DNA from: Clostridium moniliforme
GTDB taxonomy: Bacteria > Bacillota > Clostridia > Clostridiales > Clostridiaceae
Assembly (NCBI RefSeq): GCF_017873235.1
Contig: NZ_JAGGJZ010000001.1
Location: forward strand, 653,300-717,299
Length of the DNA: 64,000 bases
Reading direction: 5' to 3'
The notes below the pieces were generated by a model that was given only the letters and a program-made list of their open reading frames with translations, did not search any database and was not told the origin of the DNA. Shown in pieces: positions 1-8,944 of the stretch (the stretch's first letter is position 1; each line of letters starts with the position of its first letter). Position numbers and translations under genes: made by a program.

Positions 1-18
1 CATTTTTTCTACATCCAT
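1..18 (-). CDS. 5' end of a gene running off the window
   Basis: On the minus strand an ATG at 18 is preceded, eight bases upstream, by a good Shine-Dalgarno (GAGGTG, about 29-34). The six visible codons read MDVEKM and the frame is open to the window edge. Nothing can be said about function. The call rests only on the start codon plus ribosome binding site, and on the AT-rich gap behind it. Confidence 0.45.
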
Positions 19-250
19 CTTTATTTCACCTCTTACAATTTTCCTTTATTTATTTTTATAATATTATATTAGTCAAAGAAAGTCAAAGATTATTTTTTGA
101 ATAATTTTTAAAGTTTTAATTAATTATTTCCTTTTCATATAATTTAAACTTTATATTGCTTTAATTTTCTTTATTTATCTTTAATTTATTCAAAAATATT
201 TTTTCTTATATAAAATAACTATATTCATGAAAAAAATTTTTTAATTAAAC

Positions 251-290
251 AAAAAAACCATTAAGAAATTTTTTAATATTTCCTAACAGT
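251..290 (-). terminator. probable terminator of the first XRE-TPR gene
   Basis: Read on the minus strand just after the stop at 325, TTAGGAAAT can pair imperfectly with ATTTCTTAA and is followed by a run of seven T. The rest of 19-324 is AT-rich and should hold the promoter of the gene that leaves the window; I see no other feature in it. Confidence 0.5.
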
Positions 291-324
291 TTTTGAATTG
301 AAAATTTATTATAATTAAGTAATT

Positions 325-1581
325 TTATATTTTCTCTTGAATTTTCATTGCAAGTGTAAAATATTTTATTGAGTCTCTTATTTCATTAGTTTTATGATAC
401 ATATTTCCCATTTCTATATATCTATTATATAAATCTTTCTTAGTTCCAAACTTTACAAGGGAATCTAAAGACAAGTTCATATACAATTCTGCCTCTCTAT
501 ATCTCCCTTGATTTTGAAGCAATTTTCCTTTTAAATAATAGGCTTTTTCAATTAATTCTATATTATTTATTTCTATTGAAATGTTTAATGCTTTATCTGC
601 AAATTTTTCTGCAAGTTCTATTTTATTGTTTCTTTTAAGTAAAGTTGCACCCTTTACATACAACATTCCAACTTTATAAGTATTATCATTTGGTAGCATT
701 TCCATAGCTTCATTTATTTCTTTTAATGCTTTCTCTTCCTCTCCAACAATAAAATAGGCACCTGAAAAATCTATTTTAGATTCTATGATTCTTATATTAT
801 CATCTAAAAACTCATATGATTTTTTTAAATTTTCTTCTTCTACTTCTTTATTAAGTATTCCTATAATTGAATGAGCATAATATATTCTTCCTTTAATTTT
901 CCTTGAACATAGATTTTTTACTGATTCTTTTGCTTTTTCTAAAGTTTTTTTTGCCTCTTCATATTCTCCACATTTTAAAAGACACATACATTCTCTATAC
1001 ATTAAATAAGAATAAAGATCTAAGTCTTTATTATCATCTTCTCTTAATATTTCTAAAATTCTATTATAATATGATCTAGCTTCACTATATTCTTTATTTA
1101 TATAAAAATAATTTGCCATATCTTTAAAATATATTATAGTAGTTTCATTTGAATTATTTCTTCTGTATAAATCATAATATTTAGAAACTATATCTAATAT
1201 TTCATTAAATTTATTTTCATTTAAATAGTAATTAAATAACTTATGAATTAATTCAAAAGCTAACTTATAATATTCATAATCAATAGCATATTCTAAATTT
1301 AAAAGTATATATTTTTCTTTATCTTTTTTAGAAATATCCTCAGTTTCTAAAAATTTTATATTATCTATGATTTGCTCATAAACATCCTTTGATATATATT
1401 CATAATCTAATTGAAGAATATCCGCAACATACCTTAAAATTTCTTCATCTGCCTTTACTTTTCCATTTTCAATACAGCTCATCTTTGATATTGATATCTT
1501 TTTTCCACATAATTCTTTTAATGTAATCCCTTTATATATTCTAGCTCTTTTTATTTTTTCTCCAGTTGAATATATCTCCAT
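325..1581 (-). CDS. XRE-family regulator with TPR domain (paralogue 1)
   Basis: Predicted cytoplasmic transcription regulator of 418 residues. Residues about 5-60 form an XRE-type helix-turn-helix (GEKIKRARIYKGITLKELCG, then a glutamate-asparagine-glycine turn). From about residue 90 to the end the chain is alpha-helical, with tetratricopeptide-like repeats rich in Tyr, Ala and Leu. This architecture is that of the RRNPP-like and clostridial HTH-TPR regulators, in which the TPR part binds a peptide or protein partner. It lies 17 bp downstream of a second gene of the same design on the same strand, so the two are probably co-transcribed. I found no obvious signal-peptide gene beside it. Targets are unknown. 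Confidence 0.8.
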   Translation of the reverse strand: MEIYSTGEKIKRARIYKGITLKELCGKKISISKMSCIENGKVKADEEILRYVADILQLDYEYISKDVYEQIIDNIKFLETEDISKKDKEKYILLNLEYAIDYEYYKLAFELIHKLFNYYLNENKFNEILDIVSKYYDLYRRNNSNETTIIYFKDMANYFYINKEYSEARSYYNRILEILREDDNKDLDLYSYLMYRECMCLLKCGEYEEAKKTLEKAKESVKNLCSRKIKGRIYYAHSIIGILNKEVEEENLKKSYEFLDDNIRIIESKIDFSGAYFIVGEEEKALKEINEAMEMLPNDNTYKVGMLYVKGATLLKRNNKIELAEKFADKALNISIEINNIELIEKAYYLKGKLLQNQGRYREAELYMNLSLDSLVKFGTKKDLYNRYIEMGNMYHKTNEIRDSIKYFTLAMKIQEKI

Positions 1582-1598
1582 TTCAGCCTCCCACTTAT

Positions 1599-2900
1599 TT
1601 AATTATTTAGTATCCCTATGTCTTTGAAAATACTAACCCCTTCATTTAAATATTTATTAGCTTGTTCATCATTTTTATTATCTATATAAAATTTGCCTAA
1701 CATAATTGCAATTTCTCCAGCCTTTTTTAGCATATTATTTTCTTTTGAGTATCTATAACTATCTAGTAATATATTTTCTGCTTCTATATTCTTTTCATTT
1801 ATTATATACATTCTATATTTTATTAAATTACAATCTATTCTTTCTTCTATATCTTCATCAGTAATTTTTCCAAAAATTTCATCTAAAACTTTTTGACACT
1901 TAACTAAATCTTTTATTTTTAAATAATTCTCACATATATTTATTAAAGTTTTAATTAATTTTTTGTCATCATTTGAAGTTTTTATATCCTTTGCAAATTC
2001 ATAGTGCTTAAATGACTCATCTATATTTTCAAAATTATAAAATAATCTTCCAAGTTCATTTTCTATTATATATACATGGTCAGATTTTTCTATTTCCTTA
2101 TATATTTTTAAACTTTTCTTAGAATATATTATTGCTTTTTCTAAATCCCCTTTTTTATTATGTTCCTCTGACAAAAGTAATAAGCTTTTAGCATATGCTT
2201 CTTTATTATTTATTCTCTCAAATTGTTCATTTGCTAAAGATGCATATTCTATTGATTTACTTAAATTATTCATTGCAAAATATGTTTTTGATAAGTAAAA
2301 ATAAATTTCTCCTAAAAGATAATCATTGCAAATATCATTATCTATAAATACTTTTTCAGCTTGTTTTAAATGGCTGTTAGCAGAATAATATGATTTAAGC
2401 TCTAATGTTATCTTGGCAAGATTTAAAAAAGTTTTTATAATTTCTTTATGATTATTATTTTTTATAAAAATTATATTTGCTGATAAGAAACACTGTTCTG
2501 CTAAAATTAAATTTCCTTCTCTAACATTTATACTTCCTCTTAAATAAAGCATCTTAGCTTTTTTATTTTCAAGTTTATATTTTTCTGAATAAGTTAAAGC
2601 CTCTTCTATATACTTTTCTGCAATAGAGTATTCTTTATTTAGTATATACGCCTCTGCTATTTGTTCATAATACGTACATATTTTTTTTGCTTGGCTCTCT
2701 TCAGATTCCATTAAATACTCTACTGTAGTATCTAAGTTTTCTACTAGATACTCTAATAAATCCATTGATGGATTTGACCTTCCTGATTCAACTAAACTTA
2801 TCTGTCCTGGCGTTATTCTGTCTTTAGCTAAATCCTTTAATGTCATATTAAGTTCTTTTCTTTTTCTTTTAATTTTTTCTCCTAAAGATAGAATTTTCAT
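1599..2900 (-). CDS. XRE-family regulator with TPR domain (paralogue 2)
   Basis: A 433-residue protein with an N-terminal XRE helix-turn-helix (residues about 6-60; LGEKIKRKRKELNMTLKDLA, then SLVESGRSNPS as the turn and recognition helix). At least six TPR-like helical pairs follow, with the repeated pattern A-x-x-Y-x-x-x-A. It is the upstream member of a tandem pair with the gene ending at 325; the two share layout and the first 20 residues closely, which points to duplication. The start at 2900 is an ATG behind AAGGGAAGAG. Its function is known only as a likely DNA-binding regulator with a ligand- or partner-sensing TPR domain. Confidence 0.8.
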   Translation of the reverse strand: MKILSLGEKIKRKRKELNMTLKDLAKDRITPGQISLVESGRSNPSMDLLEYLVENLDTTVEYLMESEESQAKKICTYYEQIAEAYILNKEYSIAEKYIEEALTYSEKYKLENKKAKMLYLRGSINVREGNLILAEQCFLSANIIFIKNNNHKEIIKTFLNLAKITLELKSYYSANSHLKQAEKVFIDNDICNDYLLGEIYFYLSKTYFAMNNLSKSIEYASLANEQFERINNKEAYAKSLLLLSEEHNKKGDLEKAIIYSKKSLKIYKEIEKSDHVYIIENELGRLFYNFENIDESFKHYEFAKDIKTSNDDKKLIKTLINICENYLKIKDLVKCQKVLDEIFGKITDEDIEERIDCNLIKYRMYIINEKNIEAENILLDSYRYSKENNMLKKAGEIAIMLGKFYIDNKNDEQANKYLNEGVSIFKDIGILNN

Positions 2901-3080
2901 AATAATCTCTTCCCTTTGTTATTTCTTATTTTATTAACCATTTATTAATTTTATTTACATTTTGTATAAATTTAGATTTATTATAACATGTGTTTATAAA
3001 TATATACAATATTCTTGTTAAACTTTGTGTGTTTTTTTAACACTAAAATTTAAATTAATTTTAATATATAAAGAAAATAA

Positions 3081-3111
3081 AAAAGTACTTACTTAGAAAG
3101 TAAGTACTTTT
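3081..3111 (-). terminator. intrinsic terminator, 13-bp stem
   Basis: AAAAGTACTTACT (3081-3093) and its perfect complement (3099-3111) flank a five-base loop. On the minus strand the hairpin lies six bases after the stop of the small gene at 3117 and is followed by a T-rich run. Confidence 0.85.
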
Positions 3112-3116
3112 TTAGA

Positions 3117-3290
3117 TTATTTCATCATTGACATCATATTTTCTACTGTATCAGTAGCTACATTTGCTAATTTTCTTCCAGCCCTTTTCATTGTTCTCTT
3201 AGTTCTTCTGTCTAACTGTGGTAACATAGCCATTCCAACTGCAGTCCCTATTAAGGCACCAGCAGCCATTCCTTTAATTAATTTACTCAT
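3117..3290 (-). CDS. small YtxH-like protein, 57 aa
   Basis: A short reading frame with a strong ribosome binding site (AGAGGTG, eight bases before the ATG at 3290) and its own terminator. The protein begins MSKLIKGMAAGALIGTAVGM, a glycine-rich hydrophobic segment that could sit in the membrane. A basic stretch (RRTKRTMKRAGRK) and a Met-rich tail follow. The Gly-zipper plus basic amphipathic helix resembles the YtxH/YtxG small membrane-associated proteins common in clostridia, but at this length the assignment is only by pattern. It stands alone between the XRE pair and rnhA. Confidence 0.7.
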   Translation of the reverse strand: MSKLIKGMAAGALIGTAVGMAMLPQLDRRTKRTMKRAGRKLANVATDTVENMMSMMK

Positions 3291-3383
3291 AAGATAACAC
3301 CTCTTTAATAAAAAATTATTTTTGATGCTATCTTTATAGTATGTAATTATATTGTTTTTAAACTAAGAAATTTTTAGGTAATT

Positions 3384-4043
3384 TTATTTTATTCCTAAAG
3401 CTTCCTTAGCTAAAGAATCTACCCTATCATTAAATTTATCTCCAGAATGTCCTTTAACCTTTTTAAAGCTTATTTTTATCTCTTTCATCTTTTCTTGCAT
3501 AAATTTATTATAATTTGAAGTAATTTCATTATTTCTTTTCCAAGTTCCAAGTGCCCAAGATTCTATTCCTTGATAATCAAATACTATAGTTACTTTTTCA
3601 TATCCTTTTTCTATAGCATATTCTACTGCCTTCATTGCTCCAAGAACTTCACCTGACACATTTCTAAGTGGAACTGCCTTTTCATCAAAGCCAATTCCTT
3701 TATCTTCATAAATAACTTTTCCATTATCTATTGCTACAAGTCCATAAGAAAAATTCTTTTTTTCTAAAGAAAAACTTCCATCTACATAAACAGTTAAACC
3801 TTCATCTGCCAAAAAGCTTTCAGATGTTTTTTCATTTAATTTTGTAGAAATATTACTACTATTATTATTTTGCTCTTTATTATCTAAATTTAAAAGAATA
3901 AACTCTTTAGCTTTCTCCATAGTTTTAAAACTTTTATATATAGCTCCCTTACATCCTATAACTTCTTTTTTACATTCTTCCCAAGAATTTAAGATTTTAG
4001 GAACTCCTGATTTTCCTTTAAATACTGAATAAAATTTTGCCAT
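3384..4043 (-). CDS. rnhA: ribonuclease H with N-terminal viroplasmin domain
   Basis: This enzyme cleaves the RNA strand of RNA-DNA hybrids, and is 219 residues long. Residues 1-50 are a caulimovirus-viroplasmin (RNase H1 hybrid-binding) domain with the motif FYSVFKG, W21 and a GAIYKSF stretch. A linker rich in Asn and Ser leads to the catalytic domain from about residue 82. The four acidic residues of RNase HI are in place: D88 (YVDGS), E132 (SGEVLGA), D156 (VFDYQ) and D209 (NDRVDSLA). H199 lies in the KGHSG loop. The gene is followed by a DUF1232 gene 17 bp upstream on the same strand, so they may share a transcript. Confidence 0.92.
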   Translation of the reverse strand: MAKFYSVFKGKSGVPKILNSWEECKKEVIGCKGAIYKSFKTMEKAKEFILLNLDNKEQNNNSSNISTKLNEKTSESFLADEGLTVYVDGSFSLEKKNFSYGLVAIDNGKVIYEDKGIGFDEKAVPLRNVSGEVLGAMKAVEYAIEKGYEKVTIVFDYQGIESWALGTWKRNNEITSNYNKFMQEKMKEIKISFKKVKGHSGDKFNDRVDSLAKEALGIK

Positions 4044-4060
4044 ATAATTCTCCTTATAAA

Positions 4061-5173
4061 TTATAATGTTGATAATTGTTCCACAATATTATAAACTTTC
4101 TCCACATTTCTTGCACCTGTAAAGTTAGTAACATATTCAAGCCCAGTTTTTAAAACTAAAATTAGTTCATTTTTGCCTGACCAATTTTCTACTATTACTT
4201 TTAAAGGAACATCCTTTGCTATTCTATCTAATGCAAAAAATAATACAGCTAAGTCATCTACTTTCCCAATAAAAGGAATATTATTTGGTATCATATCTGT
4301 TGGACAAATTATATAAGCTACTGATGCTGATACTGTAAGTTTTGTTTTCATAGGAACTCTTTCATCCTTTAATAGTCTAAAAATAAGTGCTACTAAATCT
4401 GGTACTAAAAATAAATAATCTGAATATTTCTTTGCATTATTAGGTAATTTTTTTTCTATCTTCTCCTTAGTATTTTCTCTCCCCTTAGAATAATAATCAT
4501 CACATTTCTTTGAATCTTTAATTACTTCTTCAAACTCTTCTTCTTCATTTTGTTCTTCTTCATTTTCTTCACACTTTTGAACTTCAATACAATTTTCATC
4601 TAAAGCATTATTTATATATTCTTCATCTCCATCTTTATAAATATTATTACTTTCTAAAGAAGAGCTAGATTCATTACATTTAACTTTTTCTACTTCAGGT
4701 TTCTTTTGCATTATTGTTTTTATATCGGAAATATTTACATTAACATTTTGAACATCTGCAAAAATTAAATCATCTTTTATATATACCTCTTGAATTGATA
4801 GATTTACAAAAGGTACTTTTTCTAAAATCTTGTCCATATTAATTGTTAATTTATCTTTTGTTGCTTCTATTCCAATATCTCCAGCTTTATTTAATCCAAA
4901 CTTTAAAGCTAAGCTTCTAAAAATTCTAAATATACCTAATTTATATAACTTTAATTTAGAAAATCTTCCAACAATTTTTCCATCTATAACATTTATATCA
5001 TCTATTGTTGCCTCAAATTTTATTTTTAATCCTTTAGTAAAAGTTCCTTTCACTAAAATACTGTTATCTATTATCACTTCATCTAAAAACAAACCTTTTA
5101 CATGAACAAAATCATTTATAATAGTTAAAATATCATTTCCAGTAAGATTTACACAAACCTTTGATATATTCAT
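4061..5173 (-). CDS. DUF1232 (YkvA-like) protein with acidic linker
   Basis: A 370-residue protein. The N-terminal about 150 residues look like a beta-rich domain of repeated Val-Lys-Ile strands with no family I recognise. Residues about 165-240 are a highly acidic low-complexity linker with runs of Glu and Asp. The C-terminal part (about 255-345) is a DUF1232 domain: it holds VPDLVALIFRLLKDERV, SASVAYIICPTDMIPN and IPFIGKVDDLAVL, with the family's P-T-D-x-I-P and G-x-x-D-D motifs and short hydrophobic helices. DUF1232 proteins are membrane-associated but functionally uncharacterised. It has a good ribosome binding site (GGAGAG) and is the likely first gene of a pair with rnhA. Confidence 0.75.
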   Translation of the reverse strand: MNISKVCVNLTGNDILTIINDFVHVKGLFLDEVIIDNSILVKGTFTKGLKIKFEATIDDINVIDGKIVGRFSKLKLYKLGIFRIFRSLALKFGLNKAGDIGIEATKDKLTINMDKILEKVPFVNLSIQEVYIKDDLIFADVQNVNVNISDIKTIMQKKPEVEKVKCNESSSSLESNNIYKDGDEEYINNALDENCIEVQKCEENEEEQNEEEEFEEVIKDSKKCDDYYSKGRENTKEKIEKKLPNNAKKYSDYLFLVPDLVALIFRLLKDERVPMKTKLTVSASVAYIICPTDMIPNNIPFIGKVDDLAVLFFALDRIAKDVPLKVIVENWSGKNELILVLKTGLEYVTNFTGARNVEKVYNIVEQLSTL

Positions 5174-5316
5174 AAAAACTCTCCTCCAAAATACTTTATT
5201 CTCTTTATTTTAACCTTTTATAGTAATAATGTAAATTGTATAATATTTATTAAAAATGAGTTTATGTTGTAATGCTTTTTAAATTTTTACTTTATAATTA
5301 TTAAATAAAAAATAAA

Positions 5317-5338
5317 ACTGCACAATGTATTGTGCAGT
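5317..5338 (-). terminator. palindromic terminator in the 5174-5654 gap
   Basis: ACTGCACAAT and its exact complement flank a two-base centre. On the minus strand a T-rich run (TTTTATTTTTTATT) follows, so it can end transcripts from the DUF503 gene, although it lies about 320 bp beyond that stop. The rest of this 480-bp AT-rich gap shows no reading frame with a ribosome binding site; a short untranslated RNA is possible but not supported. Confidence 0.6.
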
Positions 5339-5654
5339 AAATTTACTCTATTAATTTAGTAATAATCCATAAGTAAAATATTTAAATAAAATTCATTAAA
5401 TATTTTTAATGTGAGAAATTTATCATTTTGTTCTTTAATATTTTATTAAACGATAATTTAAATATAATTATTTTTATCTTATAATTTAACAACAATAATG
5501 TATTAATATTTTTATTTAAAGTATCTTAACAACCTTTTATATAATATTTTTTAATTTATGACTTTATGTTTAATTATGTATTAAACAATAGTTTCTTTAA
5601 ATCAGTATAATAAATTTTTATTGTTATTTTCTAAATTATATTTATTTAATAAAT

Positions 5655-5942
5655 TTAGAAAATTTCAGTTTCCTCATCTATATTAATGATTTCACCTTCT
5701 ATATTATCTTCTATAAAATCTAATATTTTTTCTTTAGTTGAATGTGCTATCTTAACATCTCCACATACTGCTGAAATACCTATTACCATAATTTTATGAT
5801 TATCCTGCTTATCCACTTCTCCAACTGAAATATTAAATTTATTTTTTAACTTTTGGATAAGGCTTTTAACTATCATTCGCTTTTCCTTTAATGATTTTAC
5901 CCAAGAATTTCTTATTGTTATTTTAATAAGTAAGATATCCAT
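5655..5942 (-). CDS. DUF503 (YlxP-like) protein
   Basis: A 95-residue protein matching the DUF503 family pattern: SLKEKRMIVKSLIQKLKNKF near the N-terminus, then NISVGEVDKQDNHKIMVIG, then a ferredoxin-like fold ending in IEGEIINIDEE. Family members often sit beside rbfA or infB, and may act in translation or ribosome maturation. Here it stands alone with a ribosome binding site (TTGGAGGA) before the ATG at 5942, outside that usual context. It is somewhat divergent from the classical consensus, where a Trp follows Gln-Asp. Confidence 0.78.
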   Translation of the reverse strand: MDILLIKITIRNSWVKSLKEKRMIVKSLIQKLKNKFNISVGEVDKQDNHKIMVIGISAVCGDVKIAHSTKEKILDFIEDNIEGEIINIDEETEIF

Positions 5943-6115
5943 AAAAATTATCCTCCAAATTTATAATTAATTTTATACTATTATAATAGTATATATCTAA
6001 AATATAATAAATTGTTTAACCAATAATTTCACAAAAAGTAATTAAGTTATTCATTAATTATATTATTTATAAATAAATTAATGAATATTCTTATAAAAAT
6101 ATATTTAAATAAAAT

Positions 6116-6147
6116 AAAAGTCTTGGTAATAAGTTATCAAGACTTTT
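6116..6147 (-). terminator. intrinsic terminator of ridA
   Basis: AAAAGTCTTG pairs exactly with CAAGACTTTT around a 12-base interior that can extend the stem (GTAA/TTAT). It lies 26 bases after the ridA stop on the minus strand, with A/T tracts on both sides. Confidence 0.8.
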
Positions 6148-6172
6148 ATTAAAGATTTTTAATTTTATTTTA

Positions 6173-6550
6173 TTATGCTAAAGCGATTACTTCTATTTCA
6201 ACTGGTGCATCTAATGGTAGCTTAGCTACTTGCACACAGCTTCTTGCAGGTGGTTCTCCTTCAAAGAAAGTTGCATAAACTTCATTAACTGCAGCAAAGT
6301 CATTTAAATCCTTTACAAAAACTGTAGTTTTTATAACTTTGTCCATGCTTGATCCTGCTTCTTCAAGTATTCCCTTAATATTTGTTAAACTTTGTTTTGT
6401 AGCAGCTTTTATTTCTGTTACCAATTCTTTTGTTTCTGGGTTTAGTGGAATTTGACCTGATGTATAAATCATATCTCCTACCTTAACACCTTGTGAATAT
6501 GGTCCTATTGCTTGAGGTGCATTATTTGTTTTAATTATTGTTTTATTCAT
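6173..6550 (-). CDS. ridA: RidA enamine/imine deaminase
   Basis: A cytosolic trimeric enzyme of the YjgF/YER057c/UK114 family. It hydrolyses the reactive 2-aminoacrylate and 2-aminocrotonate released by PLP-dependent dehydratases. The 125-residue length is standard. Family motifs are APQAIGPYSQG at residues 11-21, YTSGQIPLNP, and the catalytic arginine R103 in PPARSCVQVA, followed by the C-terminal VEIEVIALA strand. It is divergent from, and about 150 bp away from, a threonine ammonia-lyase gene whose product generates exactly its substrate. That pairing supports the function. Confidence 0.95.
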   Translation of the reverse strand: MNKTIIKTNNAPQAIGPYSQGVKVGDMIYTSGQIPLNPETKELVTEIKAATKQSLTNIKGILEEAGSSMDKVIKTTVFVKDLNDFAAVNEVYATFFEGEPPARSCVQVAKLPLDAPVEIEVIALA

Positions 6551-6700
6551 AAAACTCCCTCCTTTGTTTTCTACACTTCCATTATAGGAAATTTTTCATA
6601 AAAAGTCTAAATATTTTAAAATTTTTATTTTTATAGTTTTTAATATTTTTTTGTAAATGTTATAATACAAATATAAGTATATCAAAAAGAGGTGTTGTTT

Positions 6701-7900
6701 ATGCATTTAGATAATATTAAAGCTGCAAGGGAAAATATTAAGGATGTAGTAGTAAAAACTCCTTTATTACATAGTAAATTTTTTTCCAAGGCAAGTAACA
6801 ATAATGTTTATATGAAATGTGAGAACTTACAATTAACCGGAGCATACAAGCTAAGAGGTGCTCTTAATAAAATGATGACTTTAACAAATGATGAAAAAGC
6901 TAAAGGAGTTGTTTGTTCATCTGCTGGTAATCATGCTCAAGGGGTTGCTTATGCCGCTAACTTAATGGGAATTAATGCAACAATAGTAATGCCAAATACT
7001 ACTCCATATCTAAAGGTTCAATCAACAAAAGAATTAGGTGGAAACGTGATTTTACATGGTAACGTTTACGATGATGCCTATAGTTATGCAAAAAAAATCG
7101 AAGAAGAACAAGGAGCTACATTTATACATCCTTTTAATGATATAAATGTTATTTATGGTCAAGGTACTATAGCTCTTGAAATATTTGAAGATTTAAAAGA
7201 TGTTGATGCAATAGTTTGTCCAATTGGGGGTGGAGGATTAATTAGTGGTATTTCATTAGCTGCTAAGGAAATTAATCCTAATATCAAAATAATAGGGGTG
7301 CAAGCATCTGGTGCTAATGCAATGGAAAAAAGCTTTCATTGTGGAGAATTATCTTATCTACAATCTGTATGCACAATAGCTGATGGTATAGCTGTAAAGT
7401 GTCCAGGTGAACTTACATTCTCAATAATTCAAAAACATGTTGATGAAATTGTAACTGTAACAGATAATGAAATCGTTGATGCATTTTTAGCTCTTAGTGA
7501 AAAACAAAAACTTGTAGCTGAAGCTTCTGGTGTAGCATCTTTAGCTGCTTTATCAAAATTAAACTTTGAAGGTAAAAATGTTGTTTCTGTAATAAGTGGT
7601 GGTAATATTGATATGCTAACAATAACTGCACTTATTAATAGTGGTTTAGTATCTAGAGGAAGACTTTTCTGCTTTACTTTAGAACTTCCAAATATTCCAG
7701 GAGAACTTAATAGAATAACTGAAATACTTGGAGAAGTTAATGCTAATGTAGTTAAACTTGAACATAATCAATTTAAAGCAGTTAATAAGTATAGAAATAC
7801 TTTACTTGAAGTAACTGTTGAAACAAATGGATATGAACACATTGAAAGAATAAAAGATAAATTTAAAAATGAAGGCTATTTAATAGAACAATTGTATTAA
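6701..7900 (+). CDS. threonine ammonia-lyase (catabolic type, with ACT domain)
   Basis: A PLP-dependent deaminase converting threonine (and probably serine) to 2-oxobutyrate (or pyruvate) and ammonia. I place the start at the ATG at 6701, giving 399 residues, because AAGAGGTG lies six bases upstream; an in-frame GTG at 6692 lies within that ribosome binding site. The PLP lysine is in LQLTGAYKLRGAL (about residue 50), the phosphate-binding glycine loop is GGGGLISG, and a Ser-Gly-Gly-Asn motif closes the fold. The last 80 or so residues form an ACT domain (FTLELPNIPGELNRI). Length and single ACT domain fit the TdcB/short IlvA class, not the long biosynthetic form. Confidence 0.93.
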   Translation: MHLDNIKAARENIKDVVVKTPLLHSKFFSKASNNNVYMKCENLQLTGAYKLRGALNKMMTLTNDEKAKGVVCSSAGNHAQGVAYAANLMGINATIVMPNTTPYLKVQSTKELGGNVILHGNVYDDAYSYAKKIEEEQGATFIHPFNDINVIYGQGTIALEIFEDLKDVDAIVCPIGGGGLISGISLAAKEINPNIKIIGVQASGANAMEKSFHCGELSYLQSVCTIADGIAVKCPGELTFSIIQKHVDEIVTVTDNEIVDAFLALSEKQKLVAEASGVASLAALSKLNFEGKNVVSVISGGNIDMLTITALINSGLVSRGRLFCFTLELPNIPGELNRITEILGEVNANVVKLEHNQFKAVNKYRNTLLEVTVETNGYEHIERIKDKFKNEGYLIEQLY

Positions 7901-7904
7901 AATA

Positions 7905-7942
7905 AATAGTGAAGCACTTAATTTTTTAAGTGCTTCACTATT
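7905..7942. terminator. bidirectional terminator, 17-bp perfect stem
   Basis: AATAGTGAAGCACTTAA (7905-7921) and its exact complement (7926-7942) flank a TTTT loop. It lies between convergent genes (threonine ammonia-lyase and the membrane protein ending at 7961) and can serve both. Confidence 0.9.
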
Positions 7943-7960
7943 GTAAAATAAAATTTTAAA

Positions 7961-8752
7961 TTAATTTTTATTCTTTTCATTTATACATTTTAGTCCACAG
8001 TTTTCTAACTTATCTTTTATATCTCTTTTATCAAATGGATTGTGAAGCATAGCTTTTATAAACAACTGAGGATATTCACTTTTTAAATGTTTCATATATC
8101 TTCCCCATATTCTTCCTAATTGTTCATAAGAGTCATTTATATCCTTCTCTATATGAGCTTTTTCATCACAACATTGGCATATTATATTGTAATATCTATC
8201 ATCAAACTCTTCCAAAAGATGAAATAAAGATATAAGTAAATCTGAAAAAACTTCATGTTCCATTAAAATTGGATTTCCTATAAATGAGATTATCATATCT
8301 TTCTTGCTTTCTAAAATATTTATAACCTTTTCTAAATCTATTTTAGAAATATCAACAGAGAATTTATGTTCATCTATAACTCTTTCTAACTCTTTAAAAT
8401 CATCTTTTCCCCATTCTTTATTAACTATAGCAACCTTTGTAATATTTTCAATATCCCTATCACCCTTTGAAAATTCCTCTAAAAGGTCAGTTCCAAACTC
8501 TGAGAAAAATATTCCTTTAATCATATTTAATTTTTCCATCTTATGTGCCTTTTCACGATCTTCTAATAATCTTTCAATTACAAATGCTGTGAAAAAAACT
8601 TCCATAGGAATAAATGCTATATCAGCAAATAAAAAAATTAAAGTATGATGCAAATCCTTAAAAATTAAGAAATGTACATAATGAAGAAAAAGGGATAATG
8701 CTATGAGCCCTATGCCAATAAGTATAGTTTCTCTCTTATGTTTATTATTCAT
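7961..8752 (-). CDS. unknown membrane-anchored protein, two TM helices
   Basis: I do not recognise a family for this 263-residue protein. The N-terminus has two predicted membrane helices (about residues 11-30, IGLIALSLFLHYVHFLIF, and about 36-60, TLIFLFADIAFIPMEVFF). A charged, largely helical cytoplasmic domain of about 200 residues follows, with Glu/Asp/Lys-rich segments and a Cys-x-Cys-Cys-x-x-Lys cluster (QCCDEKAH). The start at 8752 is preceded by AAGGAGAAA. It is convergent with the threonine ammonia-lyase gene and divergent from an unknown gene at 8945. Confidence 0.6.
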   Translation of the reverse strand: MNNKHKRETILIGIGLIALSLFLHYVHFLIFKDLHHTLIFLFADIAFIPMEVFFTAFVIERLLEDREKAHKMEKLNMIKGIFFSEFGTDLLEEFSKGDRDIENITKVAIVNKEWGKDDFKELERVIDEHKFSVDISKIDLEKVINILESKKDMIISFIGNPILMEHEVFSDLLISLFHLLEEFDDRYYNIICQCCDEKAHIEKDINDSYEQLGRIWGRYMKHLKSEYPQLFIKAMLHNPFDKRDIKDKLENCGLKCINEKNKN

Positions 8753-8944
8753 AATAATTTTTCTCCTTGTATAATTTATGCTAAATTTTATGTCTATTTT
8801 TATTTATTATACAAAATTTTTCTATTAAAATCATTATATTTTGTAAGACTAATTTATAAATAATAATTATTTATAAATTATAATTCCAAAGAATTTTTTC
8901 AAATTTAATGTTATAATATTTTTAATGAAAGGGAGGGATATATC

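Noticed and set aside
325..3000. Prophage or plasmid control region, suggested by paired XRE regulators
   Set aside because: No integrase, phage structural or replication genes flank them; TPR-bearing XRE regulators are ordinary chromosomal genes in clostridia.
4830..5105. 91-codon plus-strand frame opposite the DUF1232 gene
   Set aside because: No ribosome binding site; composition is that of an antisense reading.
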